Source: Adenanthera pavonina
Lineage: Eukaryota; Streptophyta; Magnoliopsida; Fabales; Fabaceae
DNA: 64,000 nucleotides
Direction of reading: 5' to 3'
NCBI GenBank assembly: GCA_026686845.1
Contig: JAIVEN010000010.1
Span: 35,562,001-35,626,000 of the forward strand
Shown here piece by piece: positions 1 through 12,642 of this stretch; positions within the stretch are counted from its first letter, which is position 1, and the number at the start of each line of letters is the position of its first letter. The position numbers and the translations under genes were made by a program. The notes beneath the pieces were generated by a model. It was not told the DNA's origin. It did no database searches and was given only the letters and a program-made list of their open reading frames with translations.

Positions 1-39
1 GCGTTCTTCTAAGAACTGCTAAAGTAATTTTCAGTTTAC

Positions 40-162
40 CCATATGGCTGGAGCCTTTCCATTTGAAAGAAGAAATTTCCTGCTTTTGGAATAAAATCCA
101 ACTGTCCATAACGATCTCCTTCTTCATTCCATGCCTCTTTAGAATGATAGTCCACCCAGTAT
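40..162 (-). CDS. Possible internal exon of an unidentified gene at the left edge
   Basis: On the minus strand a pyrimidine-rich acceptor ending in CAG precedes position 162 and a GTAAAC donor follows position 40, giving a 123-nt piece that keeps phase. The reading frame starting at the second base is open throughout and protein-like: it starts YWVDYHSKEAWNEEGD and ends near FFFQMERLQPYG, rich in aromatic and charged residues. The third frame is also open, so the frame choice rests on composition alone. I do not recognise the family. It lies downstream of the SEC14 gene on the same strand and would be an internal exon of the next gene. No other exon of it was recognised between 162 and 2400. 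It could be a chance open stretch. Confidence 0.35.
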
Positions 163-2428
163 CTGAAGGGAGAGAATGATGACAAATTGACTATGACAAT
201 AAATAAATATATATATATATATAGATTAAATATAAGTTATTCTGTCCAAGTTAAACTTTCTTGAAAACTATGAATGTATAAGTTTGCGAAGCATGAAAAA
301 ACTAATAAATTGAAACTATATACTCTAATTTTAATGTAGAAAATTATCTTCTTTAATTTTCGTAATGCACAAAATGATAAAGTTCTTTTATACGTATGTA
401 CACAATAACTATTCTTTTAATATTATTTTAATTCCCCAAACATTTAATTTTATTAAATTATTATTTGAAATTTTGAGTTTGTTTCAATCTCGTGCTATGG
501 TAGTATTATGAAACAATATTTGAAGCGATTATGGTGGGAAAAAAATTAAACAATCCTTAAAATATTCAAATAAATTGTAATATGATTCTCTTTCACTCAT
601 ATATATCATAGGAAAAATTGTTTTTTACAGTAACAAAGAATTTTTTATATACAATGTCAAAAAAAAGGCATCTAGCTATATGCATTCAAATATTTACTTA
701 TTTATATATTTAATTTGAAAGTGTAAAATTAGTCATAAATATGATTCCTTATTGCTACACCCTCCACACATGTATTTTGCAGATAGTCTCTCCGGCCACA
801 AAATAGCAGTCCATGAAATGCCGAGATAGGATGACTCATTTGAAACATCAATGGTAGGTGGACAGACAGTTGACTTCTCAAAATTGTATGGGTTTCAATA
901 AAATTTGATGTGCCAAACTTTTATTTAGCTATTAAAAAAAGTCTCATACTTACATGATGCAGTGAAGTTATACGCCAGACAAATAAAGTAGACTAACATC
1001 AATGTTTATATGTTCAGAACGGTTATTGAAGAAGTTCATAAAACATATAAAAGGAATTGGAAAAGAATACAGTTAGCTCATGTTTTTGAGTTTCCAGAAA
1101 AGGTAAACCATGTGCTGGTGTTCTTGCAAACTTTAGAACTAGAAATAAATATTTTTGCACATGATGTAGCCCTTTACCTACACCTCTAGAACCTCTAGAA
1201 AATAATGCCAAGGGAGACTTTCATTTATAAAAGTTAATTTTAATTTTTCTTTGCAGAAGTTAATTTTAATTTCTACCCTTTCCCTAGCGTTCCACATGTG
1301 ATAGACGGAGAAACAAGTCTCACAAGAAAAAAGCGATGTATCAATTTGTATAACTTTTACATGGTTGCATATGGATTCTTGTTGAGTACATTAGAGCCTC
1401 ACATTCCCAGACATTTTGGATACCTTTCGCAATATAATAGATAATATTCGATATTCATATTTGCCTCGACAATTGAAAGTTATCTAAGTTGAAAATTGGG
1501 TTCTAAATATTCAACACTGACACAATTAAAAACTTGACATTTGAGATACTTGAGTTATTTGTTTGTTAACTAAATCGGAATGAAGATAATAGTATACCAA
1601 ACTCTCTCAAAGATGTAAATCTTTTAGCATAAATAATAATAAATAAATAAATAAGCTGGATCCTTTATTAACAGAGAATTCCAAGAGCAAGCACAGTCTG
1701 TAGTAAAATTCAAAATTTACTGCTCAGTGCTAGCTTATCTGTAACAATATATCAGAGCAGATGTTCCCATTCGAGCTTATGCTGCTTCTCATAGATACAT
1801 GTTAATTTAAGCAGCATAGTTTTGTGCCATTTGTTTAATCTTTACAAAAATGCAAAGTAACCAAAATACTGTGGTTCACTCAGACATCGGCTATACCTAT
1901 TGAAAAGAAGGTACTCCAGAGTTCAGACACTCGAAATAACAACTCGCTGCTTCCTTTTCTTCCTCTGCTTGAGGGTCTCTGCTCCACTCAGCCTATCTCT
2001 CAAACCTGAAAGTAAATGCATATTAAAGGATATGTGGTGTTTCTTTTAGAATAAGACTCATGAACTTCTCTAAATGTTTGCTATCAAGTTTCTCAATCAA
2101 TGAAAATACAATATCTAGACATTTTGTACAGCTCAGCATCATACTATTGACTCAAAAAACAATTCCTGCCAATCTTATAGCAACCATCTGAGAATTGCGT
2201 GTAAGTATTTCCCATTTTTTAATGAGTGTTGTGTGTGTGATGAGCAAAGAGAGAGGGCATAATCCTTTGATATAAAAAGATAAGTCACCTACAACTGTAA
2301 TCTCTTCATATAAGCCAATTCTTTATATAAGCCAATAGAAGTTTGGGTCTGGTAGCAATTCAGCTTTAGAGAATCAACAAGCATAATGAACTAGCTATCT
2401 TAGCAAACTGAGGCTCAAACAATGGAAC
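163..2428. other. SEC14 3' flank, no convincing gene
   Basis: AT-rich sequence between the left-edge exon and the SEC14 stop codon. The part near 2430 should be 3' UTR of the SEC14 gene. A minus-strand acceptor-like CAG near 2007, followed by a basic open stretch with a stop near 1925, was examined as a terminal SEC14 exon. It was set aside because it reads a stop in the required frame, whereas the exon at 2429-2482 fits the family. A micro-insertion with a perfect 16-bp duplication lies at 1231-1272. Confidence 0.5.
1231..1272. repeat. Micro-insertion with 16-bp target duplication
   Basis: The 16-mer AAGTTAATTTTAATTT occurs perfectly at 1231-1246 and 1257-1272. Between the copies is the 10-nt TTCTTTGCAG, whose complement reads CTGCAAAGAA. 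It fits the short GC-rich core plus A-run pattern seen at several other sites here, although its A-run is short. Confidence 0.5.
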
Positions 2429-5400
2429 TCATCTTCCCGGGGCACAAGGTGTACCATTGTTAGGCCAACATGAATTTGTCCCCTGTTTATTAAGAAAAGT
2501 GTGTAACCATTAGCGTATACAAATGATAAATTTTGAGTTCTCATGCAAAAATTCACCAAAAAAGACAAAAACACTATTCCTTGTTCTAGACTGTCTACGA
2601 GAAAGTAATGAGGGGTTCAATGATACCAAGATAGCCATATCATACAAGATAATATCCGGAAATCATTTTTAATGAATCAGAAGTAATACATTGAAATATA
2701 ACATGCTTTGTAGAAATTAGGTTTGCAATCAAATAAAGATGCTGATGTTCTCCTTGCACACACACACACAAACACAGACACTACATAAATTTATGTAAGG
2801 AGGGATGAATCCACATCAATCCAAATCAATCTTACAACAATGAATAACTTTTTGTACGTTGTGTTTCATACATAACCCACTGATAAATTAAAAATTCTAA
2901 TCATAAAGATCATATTCACAAATTTTACATGAATCTAATATTGTTTTGTATATCAAAAAATTAACATACAATAAACTTTACAGAGATAAAGAAACTGCTA
3001 ACTATTCACTTACATATTGTTAATCAATGGTTAGATCAATAAAACTAGCTTCCGAAAATTATATTGAAGGGTGTAAATATGTCAATTCTTACATAAGTGT
3101 CATTCTTTCGGACAACTACAGAAAGGTAAAGGAAAAAGCTTCAGACATCAAATTCTAGAGAACATATGGAGCAAGGAATTAAGCTTAAGAGAAGGCAGAG
3201 ATGGTAGTAGAGAACGTAGCATGACTTTTGGGTACTCTCGGTTGTCAATTGATTTTTGAAGATTTTCTATTCAAAATATCCATTATGTTCATGATTATCC
3301 GTTATGATTATTCGCTATCCACTTACATATTTAATATTGGGATTTCTATTATTGTTAGGATTGGAACTACTTGGGCACTATTCTTTGTGCGCTCTATAAA
3401 TAACATCTATCACAAGACTAGCTATTATCAGAGTTTGGAAAAATTAGGATACAATGTCAAAAAATCTTCAAGCTGGAGTTTCTCAGAGTTCCATATAAGA
3501 TGAGCAAATGGAATGAAGCACTGGAACCACAGTATCCTTATCAGAGTCAATTTTTTATTTTACAAATTCATTTATTATTTTCTTGATTTAATGAATGCCA
3601 ATAGCAACTTACATTAAATTTACTCTCCTTTAAGCCTTCCAAACACTCAGCAAGCTCAACTTGTTTTGATGCAGTTGCAAGAAGTGCCTAAAAAAGCAGT
3701 AGCAAACTCAATCAACACAATGTTCAACCTGTCCTTCGGATGATCTATCATATGATAAGAGACTGGTTCTACCTTTTTTGTCTTCTGCAAATCATATTCT
3801 ATACATTTTATACGATTCAATGACTCACGAAGGATATCCTCTTTCTCAGGAGGAATTGTTGTGGGTTTGTTAACCATTTCAGTTACTACTGCTTCTAAAT
3901 TCTGCAGCCTCTGCCAAAGTGGATCTCCTGTTTCTTCAGAGATCAAGAGTTCCTCAGACTTTGATTCAGTCGACTGGGATTTGTTAAGGCTTCTTGATCG
4001 GCTGTCCGTGAACTGAACAACAAAAAATTTCCCAAGGCCTACGAGTACTACATATATACAAGCTAACCCTCTGAGTATGATTTGAATTACTATACTTGTA
4101 ACGTAAGGAATTAGCTTCTTTGGCGATCTTCTTGAATCAATGTTGCTTGAATCACCTGTCAGATATAATGTGTCAGGAACAAATAAAATTACAATTACAG
4201 AATTATACATTCTAAATACGTTTTCAATGAAAACCTCTGGCACAGAGAGAGCATGCAAATCAATAAACACCCCTCCTGCTCAAAAATTACAGATGGCCTT
4301 AAATTCTTCCATCCCAGTCTGGCCAAGTTCAAGGAGCCCTTATGAGTCATATGACAGGATTAAGTCCAAACCAAGTTACAATTTGTCTAGCAAATTTTAA
4401 TTATATTTGTTGTTGCTTTATTTCTTCCTCTTTTTAATTTTTCTAATATTGTTCCTCGTATACTTTCTCTTGGATCAGTCCATGTCTGAAAACCAAGATT
4501 GGTCACATTTTATGTTGGAAGTCCTTATCATACATTCTACAAGCCATGTCATGGTCATACTAGATGAATTATCATAAAGCAACTAAACTGAGCAACGTAA
4601 TTCTGAAAAGTGGTGTAAAGGAATAGCTTACTAGTTGAACCAGCATCTTCAATTTCTCTGGCAGTACTGGCTGGCTCAGCTTGGTTGTACATAGGTGCAT
4701 GGTCTCTCATCCTTTTCTGAAATATAGTCCAAATTTATACAAGATTAAATAATCAGGGGATAAGAAGGAATATTTCAAGATTAATTACACTGTACAAATC
4801 ACAAAAAGATAACAAGGTATGCTACTTGAATATATTAAAATTTATTACACAAAAATATATCGAACTCAATATTTCTTTAATTAAATTTCATCCTTGGAAT
4901 TTAAAATTTGGCATTTGATAATATCTATATTCATTAACCCACTTGACTAACTTGCTGAAGGGAGAGTAAGTGGGTATTTTGTTATCAGAGAATTTTAACT
5001 ATTAAAATAAATATAAGTCGCAAAAAAGTTCATACTAAACGAACTAATTTACCACTCAAAATGAAGTTATGAGAAAAAAGAAAGTAAATATATTTTACTT
5101 GAATTTACCAAGCCACTTTACATTTGGAATTGAGCCAGCTAAACCATTTAGCTTCATACTTTGAAACCAAAACAACACAATATTTAGACATACTCAAAAT
5201 CATTAGCCAAGCATTCGTTTTATTCAGTATAGACCACAGCCCCCTTCCATCCCTAAATCCCACCTCCTTCAGACTACAGTTTCAACATCTGCTAGCACAA
5301 TTCTGGTGTGCAGCATGAAGGAATTATGCCTGCCATATAACCATTTTTGTGTAGATTTGAGTAGAGATGGAGTATCGAGCATGGTTGATCAGCTATGACT

Positions 5401-8400
5401 ATGGTAAATTAGTACTTGTAGCCTATAATAAGTTCAATTTTCACAGTTTAGTGGTAACATGGTAAGAGTTCCCTCTATCTACTGAGTTCTTTGATCTTAT
5501 AATGAGGTAAGAAAACTGGTAGCAGTGTAAACCGTCACAGAGAATAGCAGGTTTCCTTTTTGGTATACATATATAAGAATGATATCTGGGATTTCCTAAC
5601 TGTTAGATCACAAATGTAGATTGTTTTAAGCTGTACACTATGCTAATGTTTCTTAGTAATTGCAGAGTCAGAAGTTTTTTTTTCTTTGGTATAATTATTT
5701 GGTATTTAGTACTATTGAGCAAGATTCAAATATTGTCAAATCCAAATGAAGGTAACTCACAATGCTCAAATTTGAGACCTAACTTAAGGGGTATTGAGTC
5801 CTTAGCCAAACCCAACCGCCATTGGTGAATCTAAAGGTATTTTGTACAAAGATCTATGCATAATTGATTTTATTATGTGGAGGCCCCGTCTCATGAAAGC
5901 CTTTTGGGCTTGACATGTGAATAAAGTACAAGCCCACCATACTTTGTGCCGAAACTTAGTTTTAATTTAAAAAAAGGGGGCGCAAGGATTGAATTCTTAA
6001 AACTTGGTTGGTCAATCATAAAGGATTTCATAACATGTCAACCACCATCTTAGCTGAAAAGTTTAAACTTTTGAGGCAAAGTGGTTTTTAGCACAATCCT
6101 AAGAACAGGAAAAACAAACACAGAACAGAAAGAAAACAGAATAAGCTTGTAAGAGCTTCAAGGCCTATTTGACAGTGTTTTCTGTTTTCTTGTTCTCAAA
6201 ACCGTTTTGTAAAACTGTTTTCGAGAATAAGTTTTGAAAACAAAAAAGTATGTTTGAATAGTTGTTCTCAAAATCATAACTAATGAGTAATAAATGAGTT
6301 ATTCAAAATTTATAACTTTACCATTAGTGAAGTGGATGTTTTTCACCTTTTCTTGTGTTTTCCAGAACAAAAACTACAAAATACATTAAAGTTGTTTTGA
6401 GTTTTCTGTTTTTTTATTTTTCTGTTTCTCAAAACAGTTTAAAAAAAAACCAGGTTTACCAAACAAGTTTTTTTATTTTTCTATTTTCAAAAACAGAAAA
6501 ACTGTTTTGAAAACACGAATCAAACACACCCTTAATCTTTTTTCATATCTAACAGACACTCCACCTAGAAAAGCTATCACTAGAAATCCACACTAGAGTT
6601 TAAAGTTATTTCATCAGAAAGATGATCTAATGGGGTACATGAATAGATCTACAGCTGAAACACTTCTATTGTTAAATGCTCCACACTCTTGCCAGCACAA
6701 CACACTTCCGCAAGGCTTTATTCTTCTTAATGCTTAACAGCCTATTAAGTGGGATGGTAGAAGTATGACTAGGGGCAACATTGATGTGCCAAATTATAAA
6801 TTTACTGCTATCATGAATGTCTATCAATGAAATCTCTCATCTAGGAGATGACCTTGTAAATGCAAAGAATTGGAAACTCTAAAAAAACAAAACAAAACAA
6901 AAAAAACCCACAATATAGATAAATATATAAAATAATAAGTAGAGCTCACTTTCTCAAGAGAAGGAATTGATTGCACGAGAACTGAAGGACTTGACCTTGA
7001 ATCTAATGCTGATCCAGTTTGCACCATTTTAGTACTTCTAACCTGTGATGAAAAAGTTAATTAATTCATGAACATGAGTATAATGCTGTTGTGTTAAGTG
7101 AAAGAGTGGACAGTGAGACTTGAGGACTGTATCATAAAAGAAAGCGTTGACACTTAACTAATTTATGAGTGACCAGGTCAGCATATGACTTGATATCTGA
7201 TTCATGGGCATTTGAAGAACTTCCTATTTTTGTTGGCTTTAATACTTCTCCGCCATTTACCAGCTGTAAATAGTACATGAAAGCATAGCTAGAAGCATGA
7301 GAAAAAAAAAATGCTCAAATGTGGGTGCAAAAAAATGCAGGAGCCATTATTTTAATAATATCATACTTTCATAATGTCAGGATCATTCCAAGGTCCCTTG
7401 CCAGATCTAAGACACCCTCCTTCATTTGGGCATGAACAACTTCCACCCAGGAAATCTGGCAGCTGGCTGCTAGAAATAAAAAATCCTCATAATTTACATT
7501 CTTACAGAAATAGAAGCACCTAATTAACGAGACTGTAAAAACACAACTCAAACCTTGAGTCTATAACCTCTAACAATTTGCTTTGGAACTTATTCCCTAA
7601 AACCTGTAAATCAGCATATAATATTTCCATCATGATCAATCCTTTCTAGAGTCAAAGAAGATAAACAAAAATATTACTTATATACATGTATTTTTGCTGT
7701 GGTCCTTGGATCAAGAAAGCCTTTTGCTGTGCTCCATAATAGCTTGAAGCCACTACCAGCATTAACAATAAACATCTGGTGTAATGTCTGAAAACAACAA
7801 GCACAATAAGAAATAAATGATGTCTGTACATCCAAACGACCAAGTCATGGCAACCATTGGTTCACAGTGAGGGCACAGTGATAGTAAATTATTGTGATTA
7901 TGAGGCAGCATGGTGGGGATGAGTAGAGTAGATTCAGTGACCGAAATTTCAGTTTGTATCACTAGCTTAGGTTCCTTTCCTCTTCCCTACATGTATCTTT
8001 GAGAATTGTGCATACCAGCAATTATGGTAAAACAAAACAAAAGAATACTGAACCATGAGGAGGAAAAAGACATACAGAGAGACCTATCATAAATGCATCC
8101 AGACAACTCTAACTACTTTCCCTTTCTTTAAGAATTCTCTTCGGAAGATCTCAAGATAGAATTATTAAGTTGAAGCTCATAACTTAAAACCTGAAAAGAG
8201 CTCATATAATTAAGATTTGTTCCCCAAGAATCAGAACTTATACAAGTGTTTTATAAAGTGTTATCTCATTCTTAAAAAACCAGGTTGTTTAATTTTACGC
8301 AGATTATTTAAAACAGTAAGTAATTTTACACCAATTTGACATCTCTCTATCTGTCTATTCAAAAAAATGTGAAACCACTCTTTAACTTCACTACCACCAA

Positions 8401-10276
8401 ATAATCATCTATAACACTCGATCTTCATTACATTTATGATTCAAACCATTAATCAGAAAAGATAACTTGCTAATTTTTTTTTACAAAATGTTAATTGACA
8501 TGTATTAGTTCATTATAGTCTAATTCCTATAATAGTTAATACCTCAGGGTAGTTATCACCATCAATTTTTTGCATGCGCATAACAAGATCATGTGCAACT
8601 TTGCTGAAGGTCACCCAATTCTGCAAAATGAAAAGGAAAAAAAAATGATAAACTATAAGTGTTATACAACCTATGTTGATATGAATACTGCCTAAGCTCG
8701 AAATGTTACCACGCCATGCACATCCAATATTGTTGTTGTTGTAACTATGCGCTTTTTTGCTGCAATAGAACATGCTGGAAATTTTTCTTTAAACATTCTC
8801 TCAAATCCCTGAACATGATATTTTAAAAATCGGTCTATTGTGGTGGCATGCATCAACTTGCTAGGTTCAACTTTGCCAAGTCTTTCAATATAAACAGGTC
8901 GGCCCCCTTTATCTACACCATGATAACCATGAGGGTAATAACGCTGAACCTCTTCATACTCATCATATGTGAAATCCTATACACATCATAAAGTGCAACT
9001 CTGTCCTGTCAGAGATTGAAAGATTGAACATTTTCCTGAAATAAGAAATAATAATAGGAAATCTTCGAAATGAAGCACTAGAGGATTTCTCCACACTAAA
9101 ACTACATGCTTTGGATAGCTGTTTTGAGTCCTGAAATCTGCCAGCCTAAAACCTTTCAGTTCTTATACATCACATGTACAGAATAGCTCTTCTAGCTAGA
9201 AAGTAAGAATAAAAGCATACTGCTACCAAACTTTACCTGAAGAATAGAATCTACTCCATACTCCTTCCTCCAATTGAGCATATCTCCCCACATTTGGACT
9301 GTTTTATCTATGTCAAACTTTCTGGCCTTCAGAAATCTGCAAGAAAAATTAGCAGTCTATAATATATTGTGCGTCTATTGAAAAAGAAATAAATAAATAC
9401 AGGAGGATTTCTTTTATTACCATCAGAAATTCTCAGAGAAATTATAACTTCAAAGGCTAAGAATGTCAATCCAGATAAAGCATCCATTGACAAATCAACA
9501 GATTTAAATGACTCGATCACCACAAAGAAACAGTATAAACAATATGAACCAGTGAAACAGTACTTACAAAATCCCTTTTTAGACGAAGGACCTCAAGATT
9601 ACTTGGGTGGAGAATTATTTGTCTAAATTTGAGATAAATATAGATGCACTACATATTAGTTGCTCCTTAGTATGATAATGTTCCTTGCTTAGAACAAAAT
9701 AAACATTGCATCTATGGGAAATGAATCAATCAGAAACGTAGAACATGAATAATACCTCCACCTCCATCTATTCAAAATTTGTCTTGTGCTTGTAAAGTAA
9801 TAAAATTGGGCTCTCAATAGAAAAGTAGCAACTCTAACAGACTCATTATTTTACCTCAGCATTGTATGGTAATCGTCGTGGGAAGCCGGAAGCAGATTTT
9901 TTGCAAGTAGTACCTGACGAAATGAATTTACAGCTTCTTCCTCATTGGCATCACGGACATCCTCAATCAAAATTGATGGATATCGACAATCAGCAACACG
10001 GTTATTACGTTTCCGGAGACTATAAGTGAGTCTCGTTGAGGCAGTCATTGCTTTTCTACGAAGAGATCTGGACTGTGACTTTCGCCACTCATCCTCAGAC
10101 GTCTCAGGGTCTAAACTCCTGCCTCTGTCCTCGTCTTGAACTAATACCTCCTCTCCTGAACCCAAAATCATCAGTTATCAAATCTACGATCCCAATAAAC
10201 AAATTGAATAACAGATACACGTAGAACAAAATCAAGATCTCAAAGCCAGACAAGACTTAGATGCTGTACCTGACAT
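2429..10276 (-). CDS. SEC14/nodulin-type phosphatidylinositol transfer protein (SFH family)
   Basis: Predicted 595-aa SEC14-like phosphatidylinositol/phosphatidylcholine transfer protein, a family that presents phosphoinositides at membranes during polarised secretion. Fourteen coding exons on the minus strand: 10276-10270, 10155-9855, 9336-9237, 8976-8710, 8620-8543, 7787-7686, 7603-7554, 7469-7367, 7263-7174, 7042-6950, 4716-4632, 4155-3773, 3687-3613, 2482-2429. The total is 1788 nt and all phases agree. The protein starts MSGEEVLVQDEDRGRS, then a basic stretch and the CRAL-TRIO N region (about 80-125, with DDYHTMLRFLKARKFDIDK). The lipid-binding CRAL-TRIO fold (about 150-320) has KVAHDLVMRMQKIDGDNYPE, MFIVNAGSGFKLLW and QLPDFLGGSCSCPN. 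A hydrophobic segment (about 440-470) and a nodulin-type coiled tail (IPPEKEDILRESLNRIK) end in GTNSCWPNNGTPCAPGR. The first coding exon carries only seven coding bases. A 5' UTR exon probably lies near 10790-10619 (donor AAG/GTACTA), followed by an acceptor near 10318. The intron 6949-4717 holds a MITE. One donor is the weak GTCACT (7173). Family call is firm; subfamily and gene symbol are not assigned. Confidence 0.95.
6160..6533. mobile_element. MITE in a SEC14 intron, same family as the pair at 48 kb
   Basis: About 374 bp with imperfect terminal inverted repeats (AAGGCCTATTTGACAG at the left; complement of the right end AAGGGTGTGTTTGATTCG). The interior, including ATAACTTTACCATTA and runs of CTGTTTTC/GAAAACAG, closely matches both copies at 48077-48829. 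No clear target duplication is visible. It sits in the intron between SEC14 coding exons 10 and 11 (4717-6949) and does not interrupt coding sequence. The inverted-repeat sequence suggests a hAT-type MITE. Confidence 0.75.
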
Positions 10277-10800
10277 TGTATCCGAGACGAGGACGATTCC
10301 GACGTAGAAGATCTCACTGCACAAAGAAAAAACGAGAACTAGATTGAAGAACAAGAAATGCAAACTCCCCTTGATCCGGAATATTCTCAGTTGAACCTTG
10401 TAGTTGAAGAAAAATACAAAATCTACCAAAAAAATCATTTAAAAACACAAGTAAATACCACAGTTCAGCTGCATTAAACCTGCAAAGTAATATGACCAAG
10501 GAAAAAACAAAAACTCCCAACCCAAAACCTTAGATCAATCGACACCACAAGACCAACATTGCACATCCATAATCCGTCCAACCGAAAAAATCTGTCGCAC
10601 TCAGGTCGGACATAGTACCTTAAGACGGTGGCGGAGAAACCAAATAGGCTTCGCCTTCTGAATTCGAAGTCGCTCTTTCTTCCTCTTAATCTGCGGCGTA
10701 ACAGAAACTGTACGGAGACGGAGACAAAGACAGAGAAAGAGAGAGAGCTGAGAACGTAGCAAACAGGAAGATGAGCGAGAGAGAGAGGCACGTCACTGTC
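10277..10800 (-). other. SEC14 5' leader region with probable UTR intron
   Basis: Reading leftward on the minus strand, a GC-richer leader (about 10790-10619) ends in AAG/GTACTA. An acceptor TTTGTGCAG lies near 10318, just upstream of the start codon, so the 5' UTR is probably split by an intron of about 300 bp. Open frames in this stretch on both strands look like leader composition and are not called as genes. Confidence 0.55.
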
Positions 10801-11046
10801 AAAAGCGTTAGTAGGGGAAGACGTAGCGTGCAACGGCCGCTTCGGCTTAACGCTAACGCCGGCTGTTTGGTAGCTTTAAGGTACGACCAGCGCCGTTTGT
10901 CGCCGTCGTCGAAGTTTGTTAACGGAAGAGGGTGGTGGGAGCGGGAATCAGGTGCGTTATGTTTTACGGTGCACGAGAGTGAGAACAAATAAAGGAAAGG
11001 GCATCGTTGACATTTGGTATTAAATCACTGGCCAATTAAAATGGGC

Positions 11047-11168
11047 CACGTGGAATGAGCGACGGTAATGATTGTAACAAAGGAAGGTGGTCTTTTTTTT
11101 ATGTTTTTGGTCACAGATGGTGTTTTTCTTTAAGGAAAGGGGTTGTAAAAGTAGGCAGCCTCCACGTG
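11047..11168. promoter_or_regulatory. Two G-box motifs upstream of the SEC14 gene
   Basis: CACGTG occurs at 11047-11052 (in CCACGTGG) and at 11163-11168 (in the palindrome TCCACGTGGA), 116 bp apart. They lie about 250-380 bp upstream of the likely SEC14 transcription start. G-boxes are bound by bZIP and bHLH factors and are common in light- or ABA-responsive plant promoters. Their function here is inferred from position only. Confidence 0.5.
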
Positions 11169-12078
11169 GACATCACCGCGCCTCTCTCTTGTTGTGGGCC
11201 CCAACAATGCCAAATTACATCCCTACGTTCAAGTAAATAGCACGAGAATATAATATTATATAAAATTTTTTTTTTTTTAATTATTTTTATTTTTTATATG
11301 TCTACACGTATTTTATAACTATAAAAAGAAAAATAAAAAACATTGTTTGGTTCGTTCATTACTGCTCATCTCATGAGTTTAAAAGTGGGGAAAAAAAAGT
11401 CAATTCCCAAAAAAATTAAAGAATAAGACAAATTAGGGAATAAATTGACTTTTTCCTTCTTGTGTTCTTGACTTCCTTCTTGGAAATTTACGCCGTATAA
11501 CCGATCAACTATGGAATCCAATTGAAGGGAATATACTCAATGCCCTTATTTTAGGACACTAATAATGCCAATAAATGAATAAATCATACTATCATCTATT
11601 CATCTTCATTCATGTATTTATGCATTTAAATTGAAAATAACATAAAAATATAGTTCCCATCTCATAATTATACTTAAGCCAAAAAAGAAAGAAATATGAG
11701 TAGATTTTTTTTAAGAAAATGAAATTTATAATAAAATCAAAATCATTTATTATCATCCATTATTTATTTACTATCCTTTTATTAAATCAAAATAAAATTT
11801 TGTGATATGTCAAAATTTAACATAATTGGTAAATAGTTATATTCCTTAAATATATTATTATGAGTTGGATTTCTAATTGTCTATATACAGAATAATTTTG
11901 TTAAAAGAAATAAAACATAATTTCATTTTTGGCTAGGAAATATCCTTAGAGCTTACTAAAAAAACATTTCGTGTAAATATTTACCAATAATTTTTGTTTA
12001 TTTAAGTGTGATTAAAATCTATTAAAATAATATATAATATAATTTAAGAAAGAGAACTATATAAAACTAGTATTATAT

Positions 12079-12115
12079 AAATTACTTGCTTTTTTTGGCC
12101 AGAAAATTACTTGCT
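12079..12115. repeat. Micro-insertion with 12-bp target duplication
   Basis: AAATTACTTGCT at 12079-12090 is repeated perfectly at 12104-12115. The 13 intervening bases are TTTTTTGGCCAGA, complement TCTGGCCAAAAAA, a short GGCC core followed by an A-run. Confidence 0.65.
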
Positions 12116-12140
12116 GAATGGTAAATACATAAGATTTCAA

Positions 12141-12181
12141 TTCATTTAAGTGTCACGGCAAAAAAATTTTCATTTAAGTGT
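12141..12181. repeat. Micro-insertion with 13-bp target duplication
   Basis: TTCATTTAAGTGT at 12141-12153 is repeated perfectly at 12169-12181 and flanks the 15-nt insert CACGGCAAAAAAATT. Confidence 0.65.
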
Positions 12182-12317
12182 ATTCAATTCTTGAATGACA
12201 TTTTATTTATGTTACAAATTAATTTCAATAATCCAAAGAGGTGAAACATTTTGGGGAAAACTTTTTAATTGAACAAAGCATTTAGGAAATGATCAATAAA
12301 TTGATAGGCAAGTAATC

Positions 12318-12355
12318 TTTTCATGATTGATGGCCAAAAAAATTTTCATTATTAA
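12318..12355. repeat. Micro-insertion with imperfect 13-bp duplication
   Basis: TTTTCATGATTGA (12318-12330) and TTTTCATTATTAA (12343-12355) match at 11 of 13 positions and flank TGGCCAAAAAAA. This is the third such site within 280 bp and carries the same GGCC plus A-run core as the site at 12079. Confidence 0.55.
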
Positions 12356-12642
12356 ATAAAGAGATTTCATTTTATATAGTAAATTGGGAAAAATATTTGT
12401 TTTAAAATTAAATTATTGATATACTCTACAAAACACTGACGGTCTGGCAAGAAAAGATTTTCCGCGAAAAATGTCATTTCAGCACATTTTCCTTGAGTTA
12501 CGCATTTATATATGTACATACTTGATACTCAGGATAGAAAAATGTGGAGTGTAATCCTAATAATGCATGATAGTATATTTTTGTCTTATTATGCATTATT
12601 TTATTCTCATGAAAGATTTTAAATCCTCATCCTTACTGTAGG

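Larger units (their letters stand above)
11240..12642. other. Gene-free AT-rich interval
   Basis: No coding sequence is supported. The interval is dominated by A/T runs and contains three micro-insertions between 12079 and 12355, listed separately. Confidence 0.6.

Noticed and set aside
1925..2007. Candidate last exon of the SEC14 gene with a basic peptide
   Set aside because: In the phase set by the preceding exon it reads a stop after one codon. The exon at 2429-2482 continues in phase with the family tail GTNSCWP.
2296..2340. Short repeat ATATAAGCCAAT occurring twice
   Set aside because: Looks like a simple tandem duplication without a core/A-run insert, so not counted with the micro-insertions.
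6152..6541. Target duplication for the SEC14-intron MITE
   Set aside because: The 8-bp flanks AGAGCTTC and AATCTTTT do not match.
10474..10992. Several overlapping open frames near the SEC14 leader
   Set aside because: They overlap on both strands in pyrimidine/purine-rich leader and promoter sequence; no homology or splice support.
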